This document shows positions 40,955 to 48,686 of a stretch of 64,000 nucleotides of DNA, one piece after another; positions within the stretch are counted from its first letter, which is position 1, and the number at the start of each line of letters is the position of its first letter. Under the pieces are notes generated by a model. The model saw only the letters and a list, made by a program, of their open reading frames with translations. It had not been told where the DNA came from and did not search any database. Location of the stretch: contig CAZSZO010000013.1 in NCBI GenBank assembly GCA_964611125.1, positions 16,613 through 80,612 on the forward strand, given 5' to 3'. The translations under genes and the position numbers were made by a program. This DNA comes from JAEUIX01 sp964611125. GTDB taxonomy: Bacteria; Planctomycetota; Phycisphaerae; Phycisphaerales; UBA1924.

Positions 40955-42985
40955 TCACCGGCGTTTGATGTTCACGATCATTCCTGACGACACGTCGCCC
41001 GATTCGAAGATCAGGTCGAAGGGCAGCTTGTCGTTGAGCCGCAGGATCTCGCGCTGCACATCGGTGAAGCTGAGCTTGCTGGGGTAGGAGATCGTGAAGT
41101 CCAGCGTGCCCTGGCCGCCGCCCACGTTCTGGTTGCGCGGGTCGCCGATGATCTGAAGGTCCTTGGCGTTCTCGCGGTAGATCCGCTCGATCTCCAGGAA
41201 GTCCGTGTTGGCGCCCAGACCCTTCAGCGTCACGTTGATCTGGATGTTCCGCTGCCACTCGTTGAGCAGCTCGCACGCCATCTTCGCCACCGCCTGCTGG
41301 GCCATCTGCTGCACCGTGAACGCCGGCATGTTGGCGTTGTTCCCGGCGCCCTTGGTCACGATGCGGACGCCCGCCTCGTTGGCCGTGTTGCGCGAGGCGA
41401 AGCCGATGACATCCGGCGCCGTCGCCACCACCTGGCCGTTGCGGTTGAGCAGCCGGAAGGAGTACTTCAGGTTGTAGAACTCATCACCCTGATCCTTGAT
41501 GATCGTGCCGGTGGCGAGGATGTAGAACTCCGCCACATCGGCCTGGCGCAGGAGCGAGGGCAGCTCCTCCTCTGAGAAGACCGTCTTCTGGTTCTGGGCC
41601 ACCTCGCGCAGGCGGGCCCGGGCCTGCATGCCGTCGACCCGCCGGTTGAAGTTCAAGAGCTCGGTTCCCAGCATGTCGTAGACATTGGTCTCGAGTGAGT
41701 AGTTGATGTAGTTCATCTCACCGATGGTCTGGAACTCGACATCCTTGGTGGCGTTTGGATCGGTCGCGGGCGCGGGGGTCGCGCCGCCGCCCCCGTTCAC
41801 CTGGTTGACGCCCTGGCCGGTCACCAGGATGAGGTTCTCGGCCTTGATGTTCCCGCCCGCCGCCGCGACAGCGTCGCGGCGCTCGCGCTCGGTGGTGGGG
41901 CGGCGGTTGATCAGGACCGCGAAGGACGGCTGCTGCCGGCGGGTGTAGAGGAGCGCGAGCTCATCACGACGCTTGCGGCCCTCGGGGTTGTCCTTGTCGG
42001 TGATGACCTCGATGCACTCGCGGATGACGGGGATCGTCGCCACGTTGTCGCCGCGGGCGGCCCGCACGCGCAGGTTCACGACTCCGCCCTCGGTGCTGAT
42101 GGTCTCGGCGGCGAGCTGCCGCTCCTTGATGGCCCGGGTGACGGCGGTCTCGAGCGCGAGCGGGTCGAGGGAGGTGTTGACCTCGAACTCGCGGAACGCG
42201 TCGCGCGTGCCCGCGCTGCCGGCGCGGGCGCGGATGCTCTTGATCCCGCGCGTGTCATTCTGCAGGCGGTCGGTGAGCAGGGTGAGGATCTCAGGGTCGT
42301 TGAGGTCGAAGATCCGCAGCGTCCACCGCTTGGACGCGGTGTTGGCCCGCTTGGCGTAGTCCTCGGTGAAGCTGATCGCCAGCAGGCGGGCGACCTTGCG
42401 GATCGACACGGTGTCGGTCCCCAGCGTCCACTGGAAGGGGAAGCTGAACAGCTCGCGCCCGCGGGCGTTGGTGACTTCCACCTGGCCGCGGTTGGGCACG
42501 CCGGCCCCGGGATCGCCGAAGAGCCGGATCAGGATGATGAGCTCAGCCCGGGACTGCTCGGCGAGGAGGGCGATCGCCTCGAGCTCCTTGCGCTGGTTGA
42601 GCTGGGCCTGAATGCGGTTGACCGCATCGGAGAGCTGAGTCGGCGAGACGAGCTCCAGATCCGCCTCGGGGGGGTTGATGAACTCATTGAACGCCGAGCG
42701 CAGCTGGAACGTGAAGCCGGTGGCGTCGGTGTCCCAGAGGGTCTTCTCGACGCGCAGGGCCTCACGGGCCCCGGTCGAGAAGCCCACCAGCGTCAGCACC
42801 ACCGGCCGCCCCGCGGCCTCATAGGCCTGCTTGAAGGGGCCGATGTTGACCTCCGGCGGCGGCGGGACCACCACCTCGGGCGGCGGCGGCTTCTGCTGGG
42901 CCAGGGCGGGGGCGGCGGGGGCCAACAAGAGCGCAGCCGCGGCCAGCGCGCTGAAGAACCGTGCGATCGGGCGCCAGGCAACCAT
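40955..42985 (-). CDS. Exported 676-residue protein with LpoB/CsgG-like elements, unknown function
   Basis: 676 residues. A signal peptide (FFSALAAAALLLAPAAPALA) without lipobox is followed by a Pro-rich spacer (PPPPEVVVPPPPE). No full family match is recognised. Residues about 60-225 and about 440-620 each look like an LpoB/CsgG-type alpha/beta unit: a beta strand (RPVVLTLVGFSTG), helices, a segment ending in LIILIRLFG or FYILATGTI, and a closing pair of strands (VEVTNARGRELFSFPFQW; LKYSFRLLNRNGQVVATAPD) that resembles the closing part of the two LpoB-like proteins upstream. A third beta-rich module ends the protein (TLDFTISYPSKLSFTDVQRE). It is the last gene of the minus-strand envelope cluster; GAGGTG precedes the ATG. 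Confidence 0.7.
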   Translation of the reverse strand: MVAWRPIARFFSALAAAALLLAPAAPALAQQKPPPPEVVVPPPPEVNIGPFKQAYEAAGRPVVLTLVGFSTGAREALRVEKTLWDTDATGFTFQLRSAFNEFINPPEADLELVSPTQLSDAVNRIQAQLNQRKELEAIALLAEQSRAELIILIRLFGDPGAGVPNRGQVEVTNARGRELFSFPFQWTLGTDTVSIRKVARLLAISFTEDYAKRANTASKRWTLRIFDLNDPEILTLLTDRLQNDTRGIKSIRARAGSAGTRDAFREFEVNTSLDPLALETAVTRAIKERQLAAETISTEGGVVNLRVRAARGDNVATIPVIRECIEVITDKDNPEGRKRRDELALLYTRRQQPSFAVLINRRPTTERERRDAVAAAGGNIKAENLILVTGQGVNQVNGGGGATPAPATDPNATKDVEFQTIGEMNYINYSLETNVYDMLGTELLNFNRRVDGMQARARLREVAQNQKTVFSEEELPSLLRQADVAEFYILATGTIIKDQGDEFYNLKYSFRLLNRNGQVVATAPDVIGFASRNTANEAGVRIVTKGAGNNANMPAFTVQQMAQQAVAKMACELLNEWQRNIQINVTLKGLGANTDFLEIERIYRENAKDLQIIGDPRNQNVGGGQGTLDFTISYPSKLSFTDVQREILRLNDKLPFDLIFESGDVSSGMIVNIKRR

Positions 42986-43076
42986 GATGCACCTCGTGCG
43001 AGTGTGGGGCGATGTGATTGGCGGAAACTGGGGGCGGAGAAGCGGGAGATTCTGTTGAGCGCTGCCAGGCGGGGCC

Positions 43077-43541
43077 TCAGCGGGCCGAGCGGACGTCCAA
43101 CCGCCACGCCGCGGCCTTCTCGGTGATGGCGTTGCCCGACAGCATGATCTGCCGGCGCGACGGGATCACGGCGGTCTTGTAGCCGGTCTCGCCCAGCTTG
43201 CGGTTGTCCGAGCCGTAAAACTCAAAGTTGTACTGAATGGCGAACTCGTTGTCGGCCTGCGAGCGGGCCGGAACCTGCACGAACAGCGGGCGCTGCTCGG
43301 TGGCGGGCTGGGCGACGATCAGGCTGTAATCGACCACCAGAAACTTCTGCAGCCCGGGATCGACCGTCACGTTGGGGTAGTTGCTCGCCAGGACCGGGTC
43401 CTGGAAGGCGCCGGCGGGCGGACGCGGCCCGGTATCGCAACCGGCCAGGCCGGCGACCAGCAGCCCCCCGGCCACGAGCAGCGGCATCGGGGCGCGGGAA
43501 GCACGGCGGGAGATCGTGGGGAGCATGGTCGAGAACCGCAT
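43077..43541 (-). CDS. YcfL-family (DUF1425) lipoprotein
   Basis: 154 residues. The signal peptide ends in a lipobox (VAGLAGC, Cys about 35). The C-terminal half fits the YcfL/DUF1425 pattern: a beta sandwich with EFAIQYNFEFYGSDNRKLGE, then IPSRRQIMLSGNAITEKAAA, WRLDVR. In E. coli, ycfL lies directly upstream of lpoB (ycfM). Here it lies downstream of two LpoB-like genes and a COG3014-like gene, so the association is kept although the order differs. A GGAGG precedes the ATG. Likely a periplasmic, membrane-anchored accessory of the cluster; the molecular role is unknown. Confidence 0.82.
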   Translation of the reverse strand: MRFSTMLPTISRRASRAPMPLLVAGGLLVAGLAGCDTGPRPPAGAFQDPVLASNYPNVTVDPGLQKFLVVDYSLIVAQPATEQRPLFVQVPARSQADNEFAIQYNFEFYGSDNRKLGETGYKTAVIPSRRQIMLSGNAITEKAAAWRLDVRSAR

Positions 43542-43630
43542 AGAACCTCCGTGAGCGATTTCGATTTCGAGTCAGGGTGAGCGGCGGATGCAGACGAGGC
43601 GCGAGTTTAGGCCCTCGGTCGAAGCAGACC

Positions 43631-45352
43631 CTATCGGCGCTTGGCCTTGGCGTCGGCCGCCAGCGACCGCACCGCCGGCGACTTGGCGACATAGGGAGGC
43701 CGAGCCATCCCGTACAGGCGGGCGAACCCCGCCGTGCCGACGCGTGGCGTGTAAAGCCAGCCGCCACCCTCAAGGATGTGAGTCCCGATTTCGCCGCTGG
43801 AATAACCAGCGATCGAAATCCCTTCTTGCTTGTAAAGATCGATCAGGTCGTTCAAAGTCAGCCCTTGCAAATATCCGCTGCGCTGATAGGACGACAGGAC
43901 ATCGTCGTTGGGCGACCGCACATCGGCCCCTCCCAGGATGTACGGGAAGTTGTCCGACGCTGGTTCGCCAGTTTCATCATTACCGAAAAGCACCTGCCCC
44001 GAGGTGGCCCACGGACCCGCGCCGGCATCGGCCAGGCGGATGTACCGCAACTGCACCTTCCCCGGGAGCGGGGGGGTGAGCCCGACCAGCACGATCTGTG
44101 TCGAGGGCTGGCCCTCGACCATCAACTCCACCCGGCCGCTGGGCTGGGTGAGGTTCGCCAGGGCCACATAGGTTCGCTGTGGCAGGAGCTCGTTATGGCG
44201 GATGTCAGCCCCGGCCGTCGCCTTGGACAGGGCCCCCAAGGCAATCAGGCCCAGTCCGACCGCCTGGACGGTCGAGTTGTTGCTGGCGACGACCATCGCC
44301 GCGCCGCCGACGAGCAATCCGGTGCCGATGTACGACTTGGCGAGGCGGATGTCCTCGAGGTTGTTCCAGCGGAGGTCCATGGCCATCGCGTTGACGTCGG
44401 TGACGACGGGGAAGGCCTCGGTCTTGCCGTCGACCGACAGCAGCAGCGGCTGCTGACCGCTCGGGGTGACAGCCTTGTAGAGCGAAATGGCCATGTCAGG
44501 CCCGGTGCGGTACTTCTCCGGACCCACGCCGTAATCGACGACAAACACCGTGTTGTACTGGGCGCTGCGGATCTTCTCTGACAACTCGCCCAGGTTGGGG
44601 GCGACGGCGTTGAGCTGGGCCGCGACCTCTTCAGCCTCGCCCGGGAAGGCCCCCACAAGCTGGCGCGTCGCGATGCCCTTGAGCACGTACCCGAGCGCGA
44701 AGTTCGACGGCGCCGGGGTGGTCAGTTCGCCAATGGAGTCCGTGCTGGTCTTTGGGTCGCGATTCGCGGCCTGGTCCGCCGCGGCGAGCCCGGCGATCGC
44801 CCGCTCGCGCTCGGCGAGCTGGGCATCACCCTGGTTGGTGACCTTGGCCTTGGCGCCGTTGGCCAGGGCCTTGGAGAGGTCGCGGATCTGGAAAAGCGAG
44901 TTGTTGGCCACCGCGCGGACGTTGCCCCAGTCGCCGTTCATGCCGTCGAGCACGGCGATGTACGACAGGGCCATCGCCTGCTCGAACGGCTCGCCCTTCC
45001 ACACCCGGGCGTTGCCCTCGCCCACCACGAACGCGCCGAAGCCGGTGTCGGCGTTGACGCCTTGAGTCCGCAGGAAGTCGTAAAGCCGGTCGGCGACCGG
45101 CTCGGCGGCCTCGGGCACGCCATCGGCGATCGCCATGTTCACCGCCTTCACGCGATCGAGCATGAACGAGCGATCCTTCTGGTCCTTGGTCGCGCGGGCC
45201 TCCACCAGCTGGCGGGCCTGCCCGAACTGGCCCTGACGCGCGAGCAGAATCGTCTGCTCGTCGCGCTTGTAGGAGGGCGTGCACGCCCCCAGGCCCAGCG
45301 GCCCCACGACGATCACGGACACGATGAGCCTGCGGCGGAGTTCGGCGGTCAT
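43631..45352 (-). CDS. COG3014-like lipoprotein
   Basis: 573 residues from ATG 45352, with lipobox GPLGLGAC just after a short basic start. The N-terminal half is helical and TPR-like (LLARQGQFGQARQLVEARAT, FEQAMALSYIAVLDGMNGDW). The middle contains FVVDYGVGPEKYRTGPDMAI and a short hydrophobic stretch (YIGTGLLVGGAAMVVASNNS). Then come LLPQRTYVALANLTQPSGRV and a C-terminal region with DLIDLYKQEGISIAGYSSGE. The layout matches the uncharacterised COG3014 lipoproteins that are neighbours of lpoB and ycfL in several gammaproteobacteria. It presumably works in the periplasm with the other lipoproteins of the cluster. The Shine-Dalgarno is weak. Confidence 0.75.
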   Translation of the reverse strand: MTAELRRRLIVSVIVVGPLGLGACTPSYKRDEQTILLARQGQFGQARQLVEARATKDQKDRSFMLDRVKAVNMAIADGVPEAAEPVADRLYDFLRTQGVNADTGFGAFVVGEGNARVWKGEPFEQAMALSYIAVLDGMNGDWGNVRAVANNSLFQIRDLSKALANGAKAKVTNQGDAQLAERERAIAGLAAADQAANRDPKTSTDSIGELTTPAPSNFALGYVLKGIATRQLVGAFPGEAEEVAAQLNAVAPNLGELSEKIRSAQYNTVFVVDYGVGPEKYRTGPDMAISLYKAVTPSGQQPLLLSVDGKTEAFPVVTDVNAMAMDLRWNNLEDIRLAKSYIGTGLLVGGAAMVVASNNSTVQAVGLGLIALGALSKATAGADIRHNELLPQRTYVALANLTQPSGRVELMVEGQPSTQIVLVGLTPPLPGKVQLRYIRLADAGAGPWATSGQVLFGNDETGEPASDNFPYILGGADVRSPNDDVLSSYQRSGYLQGLTLNDLIDLYKQEGISIAGYSSGEIGTHILEGGGWLYTPRVGTAGFARLYGMARPPYVAKSPAVRSLAADAKAKRR

Positions 45353-45452
45353 GCAGAGGTTCCCCACGAAGAAGAAGCGTGAGCCATCGGCGTTGCAGCA
45401 GCGGAGCGTGGCGGACCGCGGGCGGCGCCCGCAGCGCGTCAGTTGATCAGCG

Positions 45453-46079
45453 TCAGTCGATCAGCGAGCCATGGGCCAGTCGGGCGAATTCGCTCTGGCC
45501 TGACCAGGCGATCTCGCGCGTGCGCAGGTCGACGATCGTGTACTCGAAGGTGAAAACGTCTTTGCGCTGCGTCTTGTCGGAGGCCACCGTCTCGCCGCCG
45601 CCCGCGCGGGTGAGCGACATCAGCCGCGCCCGGAAGACGTGCGTGGGCTTGGTCTGGGCGGGCGGCTCATTCACGGTGAGGCCGGCCCGGGCGATCGAGG
45701 CGCTGCGGAGCGGGGGCATCTGCACCGTGATGTTCTTGGAGCGGAGCAGCTCGATCATCCGCTGGTCAAAGAGCACCTTGGAGATCGCCACCCACTGGTC
45801 GCCCGTCGAGACGCGGTTGTCCGACAGGTTCTCCATCGGGTCGGGCCGCAGCACGATCGGCGGGGCGTCCACCGGGCGGTTGCGGATGAAGTCGCTCCCG
45901 GCCAGCTGCTCGACGATCTGCGGCGTGTTCAGCTGCATGTCCGACGGCTGGACCTGCGTGGTCTTCGCGGCAGGCGGGGCGCAGGAGACCAGCCCCGACG
46001 TGAGCCCGCTGAGCCCGGCGACCAGCGCTGCCGCACCAGCAAGACGGAAGGGTGAGCGGCGACGAATCGGTGCGTGCAT
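45453..46079 (-). CDS. LpoB-like lipoprotein (second copy)
   Basis: 208 residues from ATG 46079, with GAGGAG about 6 bases upstream. The lipobox lies at SGLVSC (Cys about 34). The mature part follows the LpoB (peptidoglycan-synthase activator) fold: a pro-rich linker, VLRPDPMENLSDNRVSTGDQ, a helix with FDQRMIELLRSKNITVQMPP, then FRARLMSLTRA and the closing strands FTFEYTIVDLRTREIAWSGQ. In E. coli LpoB activates PBP1b through its UB2H domain. Whether this organism has such a synthase cannot be seen here. It lies between the first LpoB-like gene (87 bases away) and the COG3014-like gene. Confidence 0.82.
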   Translation of the reverse strand: MHAPIRRRSPFRLAGAAALVAGLSGLTSGLVSCAPPAAKTTQVQPSDMQLNTPQIVEQLAGSDFIRNRPVDAPPIVLRPDPMENLSDNRVSTGDQWVAISKVLFDQRMIELLRSKNITVQMPPLRSASIARAGLTVNEPPAQTKPTHVFRARLMSLTRAGGGETVASDKTQRKDVFTFEYTIVDLRTREIAWSGQSEFARLAHGSLID

Positions 46080-46166
46080 CCTGGCTCCTCGAATCGACTG
46101 AGCGGCGACAAAGACGAGTTGCATGACGGCTCGCCCGGCGGGACGCGGCCGGGCGGCTGCGGGGAA

Positions 46167-46814
46167 TCACCGATCCTGCTTGGAATCCATGATCTTGGCG
46201 AAGACGATCTCGCGGCTGCGGGCGTTGGTCAGCGTGACATCGAACTGGTAGGTGCTCTGCCGGCCACCGCCGCGTGAGAGCTCGCTGAAGGTGCCCTGGA
46301 GGAAGTAGGTCGCCTCGAGCGGGTAGTCGGCCATGCCGCCGCTGGGCTGGGTGGCAACCTCGCGGCCCAAGGGGTCAACCTGCGGCGGCACGCTCACGCC
46401 CGCAGCGTCAGCCGCGACGCGGGCCCGGCGCTCGACCACCCGGGCGCCCTTGCGGACCAGATCAGACTGGGCCAGCGTCAGGAAGACGCGGCGCTGCACC
46501 TGGGCGAAATCCGACGACGGGGTGCGCGTGTTGTTCTGGATCGAGCCCAGCTCGATCACCACTTGGAACTGCGAGTTCTGGATCGCCGGGATCGAGAGGA
46601 ACTCAAGGGCCAGCTCCTGACCCGAGCTGCGGGCGAACTCCAGCAGCGTGACCGAATCGGCGGCTGGGTCGCGGGCGTCGATCTTGGTCCGCTGGTTGGG
46701 GTCAAAGGTGCCCCCCGTGTTCCCGGGGGGGGCGTTGTTGCAGCCGGCGAGGGTCATGGAGGCAAACGCCGCCGCGACGAGGGCGGGACGCACTGAGCGA
46801 CGAAGCAGGGGCAT
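46167..46814 (-). CDS. LpoB-like lipoprotein (first copy)
   Basis: 215 residues from ATG 46814; the frame extends upstream to 46895 but the signal peptide begins here (ALVAAAFASMTLAGCNN, lipobox Cys about 24). The mature domain has the LpoB layout: LLEFARSSGQELALEFLSIP, VVIELGSIQNNTRTPSSDFA, a helix (RVFLTLAQSDLVRKGARVVE), YFLQGTFSELSRGG and the closing YQFDVTLTNARSREIVFAKI. It is the first gene of the five-gene minus-strand cluster. The region upstream (46815-47008) contains only a weak 6-bp hairpin (46967-46981), so the cluster promoter is not resolved. Confidence 0.82.
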   Translation of the reverse strand: MPLLRRSVRPALVAAAFASMTLAGCNNAPPGNTGGTFDPNQRTKIDARDPAADSVTLLEFARSSGQELALEFLSIPAIQNSQFQVVIELGSIQNNTRTPSSDFAQVQRRVFLTLAQSDLVRKGARVVERRARVAADAAGVSVPPQVDPLGREVATQPSGGMADYPLEATYFLQGTFSELSRGGGRQSTYQFDVTLTNARSREIVFAKIMDSKQDR

Positions 46815-47008
46815 CGGGGAGTCTCCAGTGAGGGCGTCACAGCCTTCGCTGCGGGGGTCGAGCCGGATGCTAGCCGGAGGCTCCGGCAGACGCAAGTGGG
46901 GGGCTGGGAGGGGATGGGATCGCCTGTTAAGGTGGATTTCCGGCCCGCTGTTTGGGGCCCGTCACCCGCGAACGTTTCGCGAGCCCGCGCCGGGCCCGCG
47001 CCGGGGCG

Positions 47009-47764
47009 CTAGACCTCATGCTCGATGGCCGGGTCAAGGTCGGGCCGCTCCAGCAGCAGCCGCTTGAGCAGGGGCCGCAGGTCCTTTGGGAAGGTTGAAC
47101 GCACGTCGACCTTCTCGCCGCTGGCTGGGTGGGTGAAGGCCAAGCGGTGGGCGTGCAGGGCCAGCCTCGGGGCCATGCCCGCGAGGGCCTTGGGACCGTA
47201 AACATCATCACCAAGGACCGTGCAGCCGATACTGTCGAGGTGCACGCGGACCTGGTGGAGCCGGCCGGTGAGCGGGCGGGCCTCGATCAGGGCGCCCCGT
47301 TCCGAGACGCTCAGCAGCCGGTACGCCGTGACCGACGCCTTTCCCGCGGAGGAGATGCGGGCGGTCTTGGTCTCGTTCCCGCGGGGCTCGGTTTCCTGGA
47401 TCGGCCGCTTGATCACGCCGGTCTCGCCCTTTGGGGCTTTGCCGCACACGGCCCAGTAGAACTTGCTGACCTTCCGTTTCTCAAAGGCCTCGCGCAGCGC
47501 GTCGTACGCGTCGCGCCGCAGGGCCACCACCAGCAGACCCGAGGTCATCCGGTCGAGCCGGTGCAGCAGGCCGAAGTCGCGCGCCGCGCCCAGGTTCTGG
47601 AGCTGCTTGCCCCAGCGCGAGAAGAGCCCGTTGAGCAGCGAATCGGTGTCGTGACCCTTGCCCGGCTGGGTGACCACCCGCGCCGGCTTCTCGACCACCG
47701 CCAGCTCGGCGTCTTCGTACCGCAGCTTGAAGGTGATCTCGGGATTCGGCGTGACGGAGAGCAT
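47009..47764 (-). CDS. RluA-family pseudouridine synthase
   Basis: 251 residues from ATG 47764; the frame stays open to 48382 but that part overlaps pgl antisense. An ATG at 47779 is embedded in a TATGCT box (47780-47775) that looks like the -10 element, so 47764 is preferred. The catalytic Asp lies in the RluA signature LLHRLDRMTSGLLVVA. Other family blocks are VEKPARVVTQPGKGHDTDSL, SKFYWAVCGKAPKGETGVIK, ARPLTGRLHQVRVHLDSIGC and LALHAHRLAFTHPASGE. There is no N-terminal S4 domain, so it is of the RluC/RluD-like minimal or TruC-like class; the target uridine is unknown. Confidence 0.93.
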   Translation of the reverse strand: MLSVTPNPEITFKLRYEDAELAVVEKPARVVTQPGKGHDTDSLLNGLFSRWGKQLQNLGAARDFGLLHRLDRMTSGLLVVALRRDAYDALREAFEKRKVSKFYWAVCGKAPKGETGVIKRPIQETEPRGNETKTARISSAGKASVTAYRLLSVSERGALIEARPLTGRLHQVRVHLDSIGCTVLGDDVYGPKALAGMAPRLALHAHRLAFTHPASGEKVDVRSTFPKDLRPLLKRLLLERPDLDPAIEHEV

Positions 47765-47774
47765 GGGGCCAGCC

Positions 47775-47780
47775 AGCATA
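47775..47780 (-). promoter_or_regulatory. -10-like box TATGCT of the RluA-type gene
   Basis: Minus-strand TATGCT, 10 bases before ATG 47764, so slightly further away than the other boxes. It contains the alternative ATG at 47779. Confidence 0.3.
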
Positions 47781-47880
47781 GCGCCCGCCGGGGTTGAGGA
47801 GGCCGGCGCGGCCTGTCGGCGCCGGGTGCGAATTGGCCCGGGGGCCCCCGCCGACACTGGCAAATGGCGCGCCGACTGGT

Positions 47881-47886
47881 CACAAT
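47881..47886 (+). promoter_or_regulatory. Possible -10 box CACAAT of pgl
   Basis: CACAAT ends 7 bases before ATG 47894. It deviates from TANNNT at the first position, so this is a weak call. If real, it makes 47894 the start of a leaderless mRNA. Confidence 0.25.
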
Positions 47887-47893
47887 GTCGCCC

Positions 47894-48673
47894 ATGGTCG
47901 CTCCCTATGCCATCGAACCTGAGCCCGCCAAGCCCGAACTGCCCGGGACGGTCATCGTCAAGGCGTCCCCCGCCGAGGTGATCGACACCGTCGCCCACGA
48001 CATCGCGGCGTCGTCCCTCGAGTCGGTGCGCCGGCTGGGCGACTTCCACATGGCCCTCTCCGGCGGCAGCACGCCGTTCCCGCTCTACCGCCACCTGATG
48101 ATCGATCCCGACTGCCGGGCGATTCCCTGGACGCGCACGCACATGTGGATCGTCGATGAGCGGCGGGTGCCCTTCGACCACGAGAAGAGCAACTGGCGGC
48201 AGATCGACGACATCCTGGTCCAGCATTCGGGGATCCCCGCTGAGCAGGCCCATCCGATGCTCGCGATGCAGGACGATGCCGACACAGCCTACGAGAAGCA
48301 GCTCAAGGAAACCCTCGCCTGGCGCGAGCGGGGGGAGGACCGGCTCGATTTCGTGCTTCTGGGCATGGGCGACGATGGCCACACGGCGAGCCTGTTCCCC
48401 GGCTCGCCCGCCCAGGAGGACGGCGGCCGCTGGGTGCTGATCAACTCAGGTCCAAAGGTGACCCCGCCCGATCGCGTCACGATGACCTACTCGCTGCTCA
48501 ACCAGGCCCGCGTGCTGGCGGTGATGGTCATCGGCGAGAAGAAGAAGGCGATGGTCAGCAAGATCGTGGCCGCAAGCAAGGCCGGCGTGAGCCCCGCGGA
48601 GCTTCCGATCCTGGGGATCAAGCCCGCCCGGGGCGTGCTCCGCTGGTACCTCGACGCCGCGGCGTGCCCTTGA
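47894..48673 (+). CDS. pgl: 6-phosphogluconolactonase
   Basis: 259 residues from ATG 47894 (ATGs at 47864 and 47885 are also in frame). Hydrolyses 6-phosphogluconolactone to 6-phosphogluconate in the oxidative pentose phosphate pathway. DevB/SOL-type features are clear: MALSGGSTPFPLYRHLM near the N-terminus, TRTHMWIVDERRVPFDHEKS, SNWRQIDDILVQHSG and the signature LLGMGDDGHTASLFPGSP, with YSLLNQARVLAVMVIGEKKK near the end. It stands alone; zwf and gnd are not nearby. It converges on cysS with 13 bases between stops. Confidence 0.94.
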   Translation: MVAPYAIEPEPAKPELPGTVIVKASPAEVIDTVAHDIAASSLESVRRLGDFHMALSGGSTPFPLYRHLMIDPDCRAIPWTRTHMWIVDERRVPFDHEKSNWRQIDDILVQHSGIPAEQAHPMLAMQDDADTAYEKQLKETLAWRERGEDRLDFVLLGMGDDGHTASLFPGSPAQEDGGRWVLINSGPKVTPPDRVTMTYSLLNQARVLAVMVIGEKKKAMVSKIVAASKAGVSPAELPILGIKPARGVLRWYLDAAACP

Positions 48674-48686
48674 CCGGCGACGCCTT

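Noticed and set aside
47765..48382. Upstream extension of the RluA-type reading frame
   Set aside because: It is antisense to pgl, and the RluA domain starts at the chosen ATG.
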